Shown piece after piece: positions 1 to 8,682 of a DNA stretch of 64,000 bases. Source of the stretch: Vibrio sinaloensis (GTDB lineage Bacteria > Pseudomonadota > Gammaproteobacteria > Enterobacterales > Vibrionaceae); NCBI RefSeq assembly GCF_000808535.1, contig NZ_JWLV01000001.1, positions 62,001-126,000 on the forward strand, written 5' to 3'. Positions within the stretch are counted from its first letter, which is position 1. Each line of letters starts with the position of its first letter. The position numbers were made by a program, and so were the translations under genes. Below the pieces are notes generated by a model. The model searched no databases, was not told where the DNA came from, and saw nothing but the letters and a program-made list of their open reading frames with translations.

Positions 1-402
1 TAGTACTGCCCCATGTTGATACTCGTGCCATTGAATTCCGTTGGATGTAAACCAAGCCGCGAGGCGTTTATCGCGCTCAAAGGTATTGTTTAGGCCAATT
101 TCTTGATGGGAAAAGACCCTCCCAATGGAATAGTGATGAGCTAGAGACTCAAAACACTGTGTCGCATCGCCAAACAAAATATGCACCGACGAGCCGAATC
201 GAGAAAGTGTCTCATTGATGTCGTCAAGAGATTGCAGCACAAACCGCCAATGACGATCGGAATAATGAGGGTCATTAAGAAGAAGGGGTTCAAAGATGTA
301 AATGAGCGCGAATGGCGTGCCATCTTGAATCGCATCATGTAACGGTTGGTGGTCGGTGAGCCTTAAATCTCTTTTTAACCAGACTAGATTGATTGATTGC
401 AT
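1..402 (-). CDS. Photolyase/cryptochrome family protein, N-terminal part (cut by window edge)
   Basis: The reading frame starts at an ATG at 402-400 and stays open to base 1, giving 134 codons. The N-terminus reads MQSINLVWLKRDLRLTDHQP, the hallmark opening of the photolyase alpha/beta antenna-binding domain (VWLKRDLRLTDH). Further motifs of that domain follow (FALIYIFEP, HWRFVLQSL). Full-length family members are about 450-520 residues, so the FAD-binding helical domain lies outside the window. The family uses blue light and reduced FAD to split UV pyrimidine dimers, or acts as a light sensor. The fragment cannot tell CPD photolyase, 6-4/FeS-type photolyase and cryptochrome apart. It is divergent from the gene at 586. 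Confidence 0.85.
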   Translation of the reverse strand, partial: MQSINLVWLKRDLRLTDHQPLHDAIQDGTPFALIYIFEPLLLNDPHYSDRHWRFVLQSLDDINETLSRFGSSVHILFGDATQCFESLAHHYSIGRVFSHQEIGLNNTFERDKRLAAWFTSNGIQWHEYQHGAVL

Positions 403-585
403 TTGGGACCTCGTAGTTTTGGTTTTCTACGCCGGCCTCGGGAGAACGTATCACTTGTGCATCACCGGATGTGACTCATGATCTCAATTTTTGCCGGTGA
501 ACTTCCCTACTTATTTCAACCGTTTGCATACATAAAATAAACAGGGCATTATCGTTATAGTGAATTGACCCAGTTGAGAACGCGT

Positions 586-960
586 ATGCAGATTTTGATA
601 GAGCAGGAAGTGGCATTACATCAGTACGAAATTCGTCAAAATAAGCACGAGATAGCACGCCTCATACATCCTTCCTTTAAAGAAGTTGGCAAGTCAGGAG
701 CAAGTTTTGACTATGCTGACATCCTCGAAATGATGGGGAACGAAAAGCCTTGTCTTGGTCATATTCACTCGCAAGACTTTGAAACCATTCAGCTCGAACC
801 CTCAATTCAACTTCTCCTCTATAAAACGGCTTGGATCGACAAACTGGGCACCAAAGGCCACTACGCCAAGCGTTCCTCTATCTGGGTTTTTACAGGGGAA
901 GGTTGGCAACTGAAATATCATCAAGGCACGCCCTGTGCTGAGTTTGAGCTAGTCACCTAA
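586..960 (+). CDS. DUF4440 / NTF2-like small protein
   Basis: A 124-residue protein from the ATG at 586. An upstream in-frame TTG at 565 would add seven residues but has no clear ribosome site. The N-terminal helix (EQEVALHQYEIRQNKHEIARL) and the later strands (WIDKLGTKGHYAKRSSIWVF, GWQLKYHQGTPC) match the DUF4440 layout of the NTF2 fold: a cone-shaped alpha+beta domain that binds small ligands or forms a dimer shell. No catalytic residues can be assigned. The FMN reductase gene follows 19 bases after the stop, so the two are probably co-transcribed with the SDR at 1494. The biochemical role is unknown. Confidence 0.75.
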   Translation: MQILIEQEVALHQYEIRQNKHEIARLIHPSFKEVGKSGASFDYADILEMMGNEKPCLGHIHSQDFETIQLEPSIQLLLYKTAWIDKLGTKGHYAKRSSIWVFTGEGWQLKYHQGTPCAEFELVT

Positions 961-979
961 TCGGATGTAAGGAGGCGGT

Positions 980-1480
980 ATGAATGTCGCAGTGGTGTTA
1001 GGAACGTCCAAATCGGATGGCAATACGCGTCGTTTGGTCAATGAGTTTGTTTACCAATCTGGCGCGGCTCTGTTTGATTTGTCTGAGCGCGAAATCTCAT
1101 ACTATGATTACGAGCACAAAAACCGTATGGACGATTTCTTGCCTCTAATCATCGAGTTAAGCGAGTTCGATCATATCGTGTTTGCCTCTCCCGTCTATTG
1201 GTATTCCATGTCAGCGCAGTTGAAGGTGTTCTTTGACCGACTCTCCGATTTGCTGACCATAGAGAAACAACTCGGCAGACGCCTAAAAGGCAAGTCCATC
1301 TCCATTTTATCGACTGGTTACAATACCGAGTTGCCGGAATGCTTTATTGAACCTTTTGTTCTCACGGCTAAGTACATGCATATGGAATTTAACGGCTGGA
1401 CTTACGCAGCGATTCAGAGTGAAGTGGATCTCGCTGCGCTAGAGGCAGTGGCGGAAATGGCACTGCATAAAATTCATTAA
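980..1480 (+). CDS. NADPH-dependent FMN reductase / flavodoxin-like oxidoreductase
   Basis: A 166-residue protein with a flavodoxin fold. The N-terminal phosphate-binding segment VVLGTSKSDGNTRRLV and the central FASPVYWYSMSAQLKVFFDR are the FMN-binding loops of the NAD(P)H:quinone/FMN reductase family, which moves electrons from NAD(P)H to quinones or other acceptors. A strong Shine-Dalgarno (AAGGAGG) lies seven bases before the ATG. It sits between the DUF4440 gene and an SDR gene (13-base gap), suggesting a three-gene redox or detoxification operon. The physiological substrate cannot be read from the sequence. Confidence 0.8.
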   Translation: MNVAVVLGTSKSDGNTRRLVNEFVYQSGAALFDLSEREISYYDYEHKNRMDDFLPLIIELSEFDHIVFASPVYWYSMSAQLKVFFDRLSDLLTIEKQLGRRLKGKSISILSTGYNTELPECFIEPFVLTAKYMHMEFNGWTYAAIQSEVDLAALEAVAEMALHKIH

Positions 1481-1493
1481 GCAAGGAGCATCA

Positions 1494-2234
1494 ATGAAGA
1501 AAACAGCGATCGTCACGGGTGGTTCAAAGGGCATTGGACTTGAAGTGGTTAAACGTCTCATCGAGCAAGGTGTTCAGGTCATTACGTGTTCACGGAACAA
1601 AGCGCATTGGTTGGAACAATGTGACGCGTTCCCAGCACTGCAAAGTGTCGACTATCTCGCGCTTGATATCTCTATTGAATCCCAACTTAGGGATTTTTTT
1701 GATTACGTTGAGCGTCAATACGGTCAACTTGATTTCGCCATCAACAATGCCTCTCCCGCGATTGGTTCGCTAGGCGAGTTTGGCAGTGTCGCACTGGATG
1801 ATTTGAAAAACACATTGGATGTGGATTTTTGGTCACAAGCCTACTGTTTGAAGCGAGAAATTAGCCTGATGGGTTCTGGCGGCGCGATTGTGAATGTCAG
1901 CTCGGTCAATGGCATTAGACCTACGCCCAACGCGGCGATGTACAGCGCGGCGAAACACGCACTTGAAGGTTTAACGCGTTCTGTGGCGCTCGAAACGATC
2001 AGCAAAGGGATACGGATTAACGCGGTGGCACCAGGCGTGACGTGGACACCGCGTTGGCAAGAGAGAGAGCGTGAAGATCCGGGCATTCGAGAGCGAGTCA
2101 ACGACGCCGTGCCATTAAAGCGTTTTGCACACACTGGTGAAGTGGTGGACGCCATTGAATTTTTGCTTTCAGATAAGGCAAGTTACATCGTTGGGCACAC
2201 TTTGGTTGTCGACGGTGGTCTATCGCTCGCCTAA
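1494..2234 (+). CDS. Short-chain dehydrogenase/reductase (SDR)
   Basis: A 246-residue classical SDR. The cofactor loop TGGSKGIG is at residues 8-15. The usual NNAG motif appears as NNAS. The catalytic pair is YSAAK (about residues 150-154), preceded by the SSVNG serine. The C-terminus SYIVGHTLVVDGGLSLA is typical of FabG-like oxidoreductases. It probably reduces a carbonyl with NAD(P)H in the cytoplasm. The ribosome site AAGGAG sits before the ATG, 13 bases after the FMN reductase stop, so the genes are likely co-transcribed. The substrate is unknown. Confidence 0.8.
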   Translation: MKKTAIVTGGSKGIGLEVVKRLIEQGVQVITCSRNKAHWLEQCDAFPALQSVDYLALDISIESQLRDFFDYVERQYGQLDFAINNASPAIGSLGEFGSVALDDLKNTLDVDFWSQAYCLKREISLMGSGGAIVNVSSVNGIRPTPNAAMYSAAKHALEGLTRSVALETISKGIRINAVAPGVTWTPRWQEREREDPGIRERVNDAVPLKRFAHTGEVVDAIEFLLSDKASYIVGHTLVVDGGLSLA

Positions 2235-2467
2235 TGGTTTTTTCCTGATTTTTCTCTAACTCCTAGTGTGACAGTTAAAAGAAATAGCGCGCTAGGACTC
2301 GCAATTTTCGTCACTATGTCTAAGCTCCTTTAAGGGCAGGACTGCGGTTTAGTTCGTTCCAGTGCTGCCTTTCTCCAACTCAATCACACCGAGAGACACA
2401 AGCTAAGTGTCCATTTTGCATGCTAGAAGTCAGTCAAATAAACGTAAATGAGTTAAGGACTAAGGAA

Positions 2468-3202
2468 ATGTTTAACAACAAAATTTGCCTAGTGACAGGC
2501 GCAGCCCAAGGAATCGGCAAGGCAGTAGTGGAACGATTTGCCGAGCAGCACGCTCAAATGGTCTATGCGATCGACATGAATGAGCAAGCGTTACTCTCGG
2601 CATTTGAAGGCCGGACCAATGTAAAACCGATTGTGATGAATATTTGCGACCGCGCTGCGGTATTCGAGTTCATCGAGCAGGTAAAAGCGGACGTCAGCAG
2701 AATCGATGTATTGGTCAACAATGCGGGCATTACCCGAGACGCATTGATCGAGAAAATGACCGAAGATGAGTGGGACGCGGTAATAAACGTAAACCTAAAA
2801 GGTGTGTTTAATCTGACTCAGGCTGTTGCCCCGATCATGATGGAGAACAATTCAGGCTCTATCGTAACCATGTCTTCGGTTGTTGGAACCGATGGCAACA
2901 TTGGCCAAAGCAATTATGCCGCAACCAAAGGCGGGGTGATTGCAATGACGAAAGGCTGGGCAAAAGAGTTTGCGCGAAAAGGCGCACAAGTTAGAGCGAA
3001 CTGCGTAGCCCCTGGCTTTGTTCAAACCCCAATGACTGAAAACCTTCCAGAAAAAGTGTTGGACATGATGAAAGCGAAGACGCCGCTCGGTCGGATGGGA
3101 ACGCCAGAAGACATCACCAATGGCGTAGAATTTCTTGCCAGTGACAAGGCCAGCTTTATCACCGGCCAAGTGCTTAAAATTGATGGCGGGCTGGTGTTGT
3201 AG
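2468..3202 (+). CDS. SDR oxidoreductase, FabG-like (3-oxoacyl reductase type)
   Basis: The start is placed at ATG 2468 because AAGGA precedes it by a few bases and the SDR core begins there. An earlier ATG at 2420 would add 16 unmatched residues. The 244-residue product has TGAAQGIGK (cofactor loop), NNAGI, a catalytic serine region (SSVVG) and NYAATKGG with the catalytic Tyr/Lys. The ending SFITGQVLKIDGGLVL matches 3-oxoacyl-ACP or acetoacetyl-CoA reductases. It stands alone, not in a fab cluster, so it is more likely a paralogue than the housekeeping FabG. The 233 bases before it hold no gene. Confidence 0.78.
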   Translation: MFNNKICLVTGAAQGIGKAVVERFAEQHAQMVYAIDMNEQALLSAFEGRTNVKPIVMNICDRAAVFEFIEQVKADVSRIDVLVNNAGITRDALIEKMTEDEWDAVINVNLKGVFNLTQAVAPIMMENNSGSIVTMSSVVGTDGNIGQSNYAATKGGVIAMTKGWAKEFARKGAQVRANCVAPGFVQTPMTENLPEKVLDMMKAKTPLGRMGTPEDITNGVEFLASDKASFITGQVLKIDGGLVL

Positions 3203-3252
3203 TTTAGTTTGATAATTCGCTGTCATGGCATCGAATCCGTGACAGCGGCTTT

Positions 3253-4641
3253 TTAGCTCGATTTGAGAATGGCGTCCACCAGCTTGTTGAGTTCTGTTTT
3301 CACGGTGTCATTGAGTTCATAGCCGATGTTAATACGAAAACAATCGTTATAGAGTGCTAGCGTACTAAACAGATGACCAAGTCGAATATCGATATGTTGT
3401 TGTTCGATAAGCAATCGAAACTGATCAACGTCTAAATTTGGTACTTGCAACCAGAGCACCATTCCTCCCTTCGGGTCACTCATATTCACATGGCTCGGTA
3501 ATCGTTCAGAGAGATAATTGACATACGCTTTTCGGAGCTGGAGTAGCCGATTTCTGCGCCGCTTGAGCTGTTTTGTGTAGTGTCCAGACTCAATAAAATC
3601 GGCCACTGCGAGCTGGATAGGCAGAGAAACACCGAAGCAAGAAGCGGTATGACGTTGAAGGTATCGGTCTGTATAGCAACCTGGAAGGCACCAACCTAAC
3701 CGATAACTCGGAGAAAGACTCTTAGAGATGGAGCCACACCATAGAACATAGCCGCCTTGATCGTAATACTTAGCAGGAAGCGGCGTGTGATCAGCGTAAG
3801 AGAGTTCTAAGTAAACATCATCTTCAATAATCGGGGTTTGGTATTGGTTGGCGAGCCTTGCGAGGGTCTGTTTTTGTTGAGCGGACATAGTGATGCCTTG
3901 CGGGTTCATATGCGAAGTACAAAAAATGCCCGCTTTTACATTCCCATCTCGCAAATGGCCTTCAAGTTGAATTAGGTCTATCCCATCATCCAGTGAAGGG
4001 ATTTCAACAATGTGTCTGCCCATTTGACCAAGCAAATCCAATATACCACTGAAACACGGAGAGCTAATAGCAACCGCATCACCGGCTTGAGTACATGCTT
4101 CAAGCGCAGCTTTGATTGCTGGCATACAGCCAGAGGTTACAACGAGTTCTTCTGGATTTAGGTGTAAGCCTAGTTTTGAGAAATGAGTACTTAGTGCATT
4201 TCGAAGCAGCGGCTCCCCTTGAGTATTTGGGTAGTGATTTAGCCGCTCTGTGAGTCGTTTGCTGGCGCGTCGAAAACTGCGTTCCAACTCATTTAACGCG
4301 ATTTCATCAATACTCGTACTAGAAACGCCAAGTGGACCGTTGTGGTTGGAGTGAATCGAAAAGCTGTGGTTTACGGTTGATACCCTGCTGACAAAGCGGG
4401 CCCACTCAGGCGTATTGTGTTTGCTGGGTCTGGCACTGACGAAATAGCCAGCTTGGGGGCGAGCATAAATCCAACCTTGAGATTCAAGCTCTTGATAGCA
4501 ACTCACTGCCGTAGACATACTGACCGCATGCTGCTTAGAGAGTTGGCGCAAAGAGGGCATACGGCTACCTTCGATGAGTTTTCCGCTTTCAATCTCGTGA
4601 ACGAACTGGTTTGCGAGTGCTCTATAGATGCTCATAGTCAT
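3253..4641 (-). CDS. MocR/PdxR-type transcriptional regulator (GntR HTH + aminotransferase domain)
   Basis: The 462-residue protein from ATG 4641 (or ATG 4635, two codons later) has an N-terminal GntR winged helix (SIYRALANQFVHEIESG, RMPSLRQLSKQHAVSMSTAV) joined to a class I aminotransferase-like domain of about 350 residues. The PLP lysine is probably in the GSISKSLSPSYRLGW segment, and EDDVYLELSY is the usual PLP-ring aspartate region. An upstream TTG at 4698 is rejected: it lacks a ribosome site and would run through the CTGTAC repeats. It is divergent from a DMT transporter, the common arrangement in which a MocR protein controls the adjacent exporter or importer. Confidence 0.85.
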   Translation of the reverse strand: MTMSIYRALANQFVHEIESGKLIEGSRMPSLRQLSKQHAVSMSTAVSCYQELESQGWIYARPQAGYFVSARPSKHNTPEWARFVSRVSTVNHSFSIHSNHNGPLGVSSTSIDEIALNELERSFRRASKRLTERLNHYPNTQGEPLLRNALSTHFSKLGLHLNPEELVVTSGCMPAIKAALEACTQAGDAVAISSPCFSGILDLLGQMGRHIVEIPSLDDGIDLIQLEGHLRDGNVKAGIFCTSHMNPQGITMSAQQKQTLARLANQYQTPIIEDDVYLELSYADHTPLPAKYYDQGGYVLWCGSISKSLSPSYRLGWCLPGCYTDRYLQRHTASCFGVSLPIQLAVADFIESGHYTKQLKRRRNRLLQLRKAYVNYLSERLPSHVNMSDPKGGMVLWLQVPNLDVDQFRLLIEQQHIDIRLGHLFSTLALYNDCFRINIGYELNDTVKTELNKLVDAILKSS

Positions 4642-4642
4642 A

Positions 4643-4690
4643 CTGTACTGGTTTTTATGTGAATAATTGTATCTGTACTGATAACTGTAC
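4643..4690. promoter_or_regulatory. Candidate MocR operator: three CTGTAC repeats
   Basis: CTGTAC occurs at 4643-4648, 4673-4678 and 4685-4690 in the short gap between the MocR-type gene and the DMT transporter. Spacings are 30 and 12 bases. MocR regulators commonly bind direct repeats in such intergenic regions. The assignment to this regulator is inferred from position. Confidence 0.5.
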
Positions 4691-4729
4691 CCGAGCAATA
4701 CTAATTTTCAACAGAAAGGGAGGGCAGTT

Positions 4730-5620
4730 ATGACAAGAAACGATTTATTGTTGGCTATTTTTGTAATGGCGATTTGGGGGTTTAACTTCTCAATGATAAA
4801 AATGGGGATTACAGATGTTCATCCGTTATTGGCGACGGCGGCACGTTTCACACTTGCAGTGATTCCCGCCATATTCTTCATTCGCAGACCCAGCGTGAAG
4901 TGGCGATACCTAATGAGTTATGGCGTTGTATTTGGCGTTGGCATCTGGGGAATGGCGTCTTGGTCAATCACCGCGGGGCTATCGTCTGGGATGTCATCGG
5001 TACTGCTATCATCTAATGCGCTGATCAGTATGGCTGTGGGCGTGTTTATTCATAAAGAAGCGGCTTCGAAACGAAAAGTCATGGGGGCAGTGACGGCCTT
5101 AGTCGCCTTGCTTGTTTTGGTCTCTGCTACCAATGGTAATGTCACGGTTCAAGGATTGCTCTTTATTGCAATTGCGGCGGGAAGTTGGACGGTCATGGGG
5201 ATGATAGTCAAAGGGTCAAAGACCACCCAGGCATTCGCGTTCAATGTATGGGGAATGCTATTTGCTCCGATCCCATTGGTGTTATTTGCTATCAGTTTGT
5301 ACGGTGCGGATATTGTGTTTGACGCTGTTCGTGTTTGGGATACGAAAACGACGGTCGCAGTGCTTTTTCAGGCTTACCCGACCACTTTGTTTGGTTACTG
5401 GATTTGGAACCGATTGTTGATCCGCTATCCATTGAGTACCACGGCCCCGTTGACTTTATTGGTGCCGGTGTTTGCGCTTGTTTCAGGCTATCTGATGTAC
5501 GCAGAGCGACTTAGTAGCGCACAAGTTTTGGCTTGTGGGATGTTCCTTGTCGGCATCGGTTTGATTGTCAAGCCAGCTAAGGAGAAATGGCGCACTGGAC
5601 CAAAGGTCAGCGTATCTTAG
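4730..5620 (+). CDS. DMT/EamA family transporter
   Basis: A 296-residue inner membrane protein with about ten hydrophobic helices in two EamA repeats. It begins LLLAIFVMAIWGFNFSMIKMG, the classic EamA opening with WG.N. The second repeat carries YPTTLFGYWIWNRLL and a C-terminal helix VLACGMFLVGIGLIV. A good ribosome site (GGGAGGG) precedes the ATG. Family members export amino acids or metabolites, or take up related compounds. The substrate is unknown, but the divergent MocR regulator suggests an amino-acid- or PLP-related ligand. Confidence 0.85.
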   Translation: MTRNDLLLAIFVMAIWGFNFSMIKMGITDVHPLLATAARFTLAVIPAIFFIRRPSVKWRYLMSYGVVFGVGIWGMASWSITAGLSSGMSSVLLSSNALISMAVGVFIHKEAASKRKVMGAVTALVALLVLVSATNGNVTVQGLLFIAIAAGSWTVMGMIVKGSKTTQAFAFNVWGMLFAPIPLVLFAISLYGADIVFDAVRVWDTKTTVAVLFQAYPTTLFGYWIWNRLLIRYPLSTTAPLTLLVPVFALVSGYLMYAERLSSAQVLACGMFLVGIGLIVKPAKEKWRTGPKVSVS

Positions 5621-5628
5621 GTAATGTA

Positions 5629-5655
5629 AAAAGGGGCTGAATGTCAGCCCCTTTT
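5629..5655. terminator. Bidirectional rho-independent terminator
   Basis: A 12-bp perfect stem (AAAAGGGGCTGA pairing with TCAGCCCCTTTT) around a 3-base loop. It lies between the convergent transporter and cyclase genes, and the A/T arms give a U-tract in both directions. Confidence 0.9.
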
Positions 5656-5656
5656 G

Positions 5657-6622
5657 CTATTTGATAAACGCGAGATCAAACACGGTTGAGCGGTTTCGCC
5701 CAGTCTCTTTTGAGAAATAAAGCGCTTTGTCTGCATGCTCTAGCCAGTTCAAGTGGTTAGATTGATAAGGTGAGATTTCACAAATCCCCAAACTGATGGT
5801 GTACTTAACGTTGTGGCCTTCACATTCAACGATCGAGCTCTCGATCTTCTTACGTAAACGCTCGGTAAAGTAGAGTGCTTGGTTAGCGCATGTCCCCGGA
5901 AGCAGCACCGTGAACTCTTCGCCGCCATACCGGCCACAAACATCGGATGTGCGTGATGCCTTTCTTAGTTCATTCGCGGTGTGGCGAATCACGTGGTCAC
6001 CGACGGTATGACCATAGGTGTCGTTAACGCGCTTAAAATGATCGATGTCGAAAATCACTAGAGAGGAGACCGCACCTGAAATTTTGCAGCTCTCATACTC
6101 CTTCATTAAACACGTTTCCCAATAGCGGCGGTTGAACAGTTGCGTTAAACCATCGGTTCGGCTCAGATCGGACAGTTTTTGATTGGAGTCCATCAAGTGG
6201 ATTTTGTTTTTGGCGATATCAGTGACGTCATTGATCACTAAGCTCACATGTGACACCTCACCATTGACCGAGGTTAACGGTGAGAATGTGATGTTTTGAC
6301 GCATCTCCCTTAACCCGTTTGAGATGGGGCTAAAGTTCTTAAACTTGAAGAGGTAAGGGCGATCTTCCCAGCAGGAAAAGCCGCGGCTGTTGAGTTTAAA
6401 AGAGGCGTCGACTTTTTTTCTTAGCCAAGATTCCGGTAGCCCCTCAATCACATCAAACAGAACTTTGCCGATGATTTTGTCGGCGCTAATACCGCTGTAG
6501 GATTGCATGAAGGAGTTCCACGCGTAAACACGGTACGCTTTATCTACAACGATAAGGCCAGCATCGAGATCGCCGATGATTTGCATTGTCCAATGGAAGT
6601 CACTGATTTCGGTTGCTTTCAT
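5657..6622 (-). CDS. PAS-GGDEF diguanylate cyclase
   Basis: A 321-residue cytoplasmic protein. A PAS domain occupies about residues 10-130 (DLDAGLIVVDKAYRVYAWN). A GGDEF domain covers about 155-315, with active-site motif GGEEF in GRYGGEEFTVLL. An inhibitory-site RxxD (RTSD) lies five residues before GGEEF, so product inhibition by c-di-GMP is expected. There is no membrane segment. The start overlaps the stop of the upstream response regulator by four bases (ATGA), implying translational coupling. Together they look like a phosphorelay output controlling c-di-GMP synthesis. Confidence 0.9.
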   Translation of the reverse strand: MKATEISDFHWTMQIIGDLDAGLIVVDKAYRVYAWNSFMQSYSGISADKIIGKVLFDVIEGLPESWLRKKVDASFKLNSRGFSCWEDRPYLFKFKNFSPISNGLREMRQNITFSPLTSVNGEVSHVSLVINDVTDIAKNKIHLMDSNQKLSDLSRTDGLTQLFNRRYWETCLMKEYESCKISGAVSSLVIFDIDHFKRVNDTYGHTVGDHVIRHTANELRKASRTSDVCGRYGGEEFTVLLPGTCANQALYFTERLRKKIESSIVECEGHNVKYTISLGICEISPYQSNHLNWLEHADKALYFSKETGRNRSTVFDLAFIK

Positions 6623-7590
6623 AACACGCTCTTTAGAATCTGTTCGATGGCGTCAATGGAGTCATTGTCCATCAGGAAAATGACATCGCAGGCAATGTCG
6701 AGGTTTTCCGCCTTATAGACGAACTCGATGGTAAAAATATCTTCATCGTACCCCGCAAGAAACTGATTACAGGTCAATGACACTTGCAGCAGCTCTTTTT
6801 CAAGCACGATAGGTTGGCGTAAAGAGATGGCGATATCGAGTTGACGGCTAAACGACACTAAGAAAGACGAAACCAGTAGGTTGGAGATATCGAGAATGAC
6901 TTCGTTGGTGCCGTTGCTGTCTTCACCCCCGAGGTTATCTAGCCCGCGCCCGTGCAAGCAGACGAGCGCTTCGCCATTGATGCCATTGCCCACAAAACGC
7001 TGAGATACCGCGCGATACTCAGAGTTATTGACAATGTCTTGGACGGTCATTTTCAGCTCTGACTGATGCAAAGACGCGACGTTTGGCAATGGCATTTCAA
7101 TGAACTGGCCAACTTGTTCTGCAATCAAGGAAGCACTGGTCCCTAAGGCGATATTACTCATCTCGCGGATACTGCCCATCAAATCGACAGATTGGTGAAT
7201 GCACTCTGGCGTTGCCATATTAAACGCCTGAAGTGGGATACCGTACTTTGAAAACAGTTGGGTAAGGTCAGAGGTACTGAAGGGTTTTTCGATAAAATCG
7301 AGGGCGCCCATTGCGCGGCATCGTTGTTTGGCTTCGCTCTGAATGTCACCAGACACGACGATCACTTTTGTCGGGTAACGGCTAACAGGGAGCGACGCGA
7401 GCACTTCAAAGCCATCCATTACTGGCATGGTGAGGTCAAGAAATAGGACATCGATGTCAGTTTCCACGAGCTGCTCTAAGGCTTCTTTACCATTTTCCGC
7501 TTGAAGAATGACGGTTTTAGCGGTTTGCCCGATTTTGCTGATGATAGCTTTGCGTGCGATCTTTGAGTCGTCGCAGACCAATATATTCAT
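6619..7590 (-). CDS. Response regulator with C-terminal CheC/CheX-like domain
   Basis: A 323-residue protein. An N-terminal receiver domain (residues 1-120) has the acidic pair CDDS, phospho-acceptor Asp in FLDLTMPVMDG and the conserved Lys in FIEKPFS. After a linker, residues about 145-320 resemble the CheC/CheX/FliY phosphatase fold (GGEDSNGTNEVILDISNLL). The CheC family dephosphorylates CheY-P, so the protein may act on its own or another receiver. It is the first gene of a two-gene operon with the PAS-GGEEF cyclase. No histidine kinase lies nearby. Confidence 0.8.
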   Translation of the reverse strand: MNILVCDDSKIARKAIISKIGQTAKTVILQAENGKEALEQLVETDIDVLFLDLTMPVMDGFEVLASLPVSRYPTKVIVVSGDIQSEAKQRCRAMGALDFIEKPFSTSDLTQLFSKYGIPLQAFNMATPECIHQSVDLMGSIREMSNIALGTSASLIAEQVGQFIEMPLPNVASLHQSELKMTVQDIVNNSEYRAVSQRFVGNGINGEALVCLHGRGLDNLGGEDSNGTNEVILDISNLLVSSFLVSFSRQLDIAISLRQPIVLEKELLQVSLTCNQFLAGYDEDIFTIEFVYKAENLDIACDVIFLMDNDSIDAIEQILKSVL

Positions 7591-7763
7591 GAGGTGTATT
7601 TTAAGCCCAAGGGTGACGAAGGTTTTTTTATAGTTGTATAAAGCAAGAAACGATTATAGTGTGATGTTCGTGCCAAATACTCAGACTTAGTTAACACTTT
7701 TGAACGGGTTATATCACGAACTTTTTAATCGCTAGGGGTGATTTTTAGAGCCCCAACACAGAA

Positions 7764-8678
7764 TCATCGTTTGATGTGATCTTGTAATGCTAATGCAACA
7801 TTCGAGTTAGGTGAGCGGTTTAGATATTGTGTGACTCGCCAACCACTTAGCGCCACTTTGCGAAGGTCTACACCGGTATCAATGCCTAGCCCTTCACACA
7901 GATAAAGCACATCTTCTGTCGCTACGTTGCCTGACGCGCCTTTTGCATAGGGGCATCCGCCAAGCCCAGCCACGCTCGAATCGATAACATTCACCCCCAT
8001 TTGCAATGCTTGATAGATGTTCGCCAAGGCTTGTCCCCACGTATTGTGGAAATGAACGGCGAGTTTTGATTGATCAACTTGGCGCATCACGGCATTCAGC
8101 ATTTGGGCGACTTTTAGTGGTGTGCCTGTGCCTATCGTGTCACCCAGCGAGACTTCGTAGCAGCCCATGGAAATAAGTTGTTGGGCAATACTTGCGACTT
8201 GTTCAGGCTGAATTTTGCCTTCATAAGGACAGTCAATAATGCAGGAAAGGTAACCGCGCACAGCAATACCTTGCTGTGACGCTTTTTCGATAACGGGTTT
8301 AAATCGTTCTAGGCTTTCTTGAATCGAACAATTGATGTTTTTTTGGCTGAAGGACTCCGAGCAGGAAGCAAACACCGCGACTTGGTTCGCTTGAGCTTTC
8401 ATCGCGGCATCAAAGCCGGTGATGTTGGGCGTAAGTGCCGCGTAGATGACGTCAGGGTTGCGTGTGATCTGTTTAAAGACCTCATCAGAATCGGCCATTT
8501 GCGGCACCCACTTCGGAGAGACAAACGATCCCACTTCGATGTGAGTGAGTCCGCTATTTGAAAGTTGGTTGATGAGCGCTACTTTCGCGTGAGTAGGGAT
8601 GCTCGCTTCATTTTGTAAGCCATCCCTCGGGCCCACCTCAACAATTTTAACGCGCTTAGGCAGTGACAGGTGAGCCAT
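7764..8678 (-). CDS. liuE: Hydroxymethylglutaryl-CoA lyase (leucine degradation)
   Basis: From ATG 8678 the protein has 304 residues, the normal length; the longer frame to 8771 only runs back into liuC. It cleaves HMG-CoA to acetoacetate and acetyl-CoA, the last leucine-pathway step. Visible motifs are VEVGPRDGLQNE near the N-terminus (metal and substrate site), HFHNTWGQ (metal histidines) and GLGGCPYAKGASGN with the catalytic loop cysteine. The ribosome site GAGGAG overlaps the liuC stop, and only four bases separate liuC from this start. In most gamma-proteobacterial liu operons liuD would lie here; it is absent. Confidence 0.92.
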   Translation of the reverse strand: MAHLSLPKRVKIVEVGPRDGLQNEASIPTHAKVALINQLSNSGLTHIEVGSFVSPKWVPQMADSDEVFKQITRNPDVIYAALTPNITGFDAAMKAQANQVAVFASCSESFSQKNINCSIQESLERFKPVIEKASQQGIAVRGYLSCIIDCPYEGKIQPEQVASIAQQLISMGCYEVSLGDTIGTGTPLKVAQMLNAVMRQVDQSKLAVHFHNTWGQALANIYQALQMGVNVIDSSVAGLGGCPYAKGASGNVATEDVLYLCEGLGIDTGVDLRKVALSGWRVTQYLNRSPNSNVALALQDHIKR

Positions 8679-8682
8679 TGGG

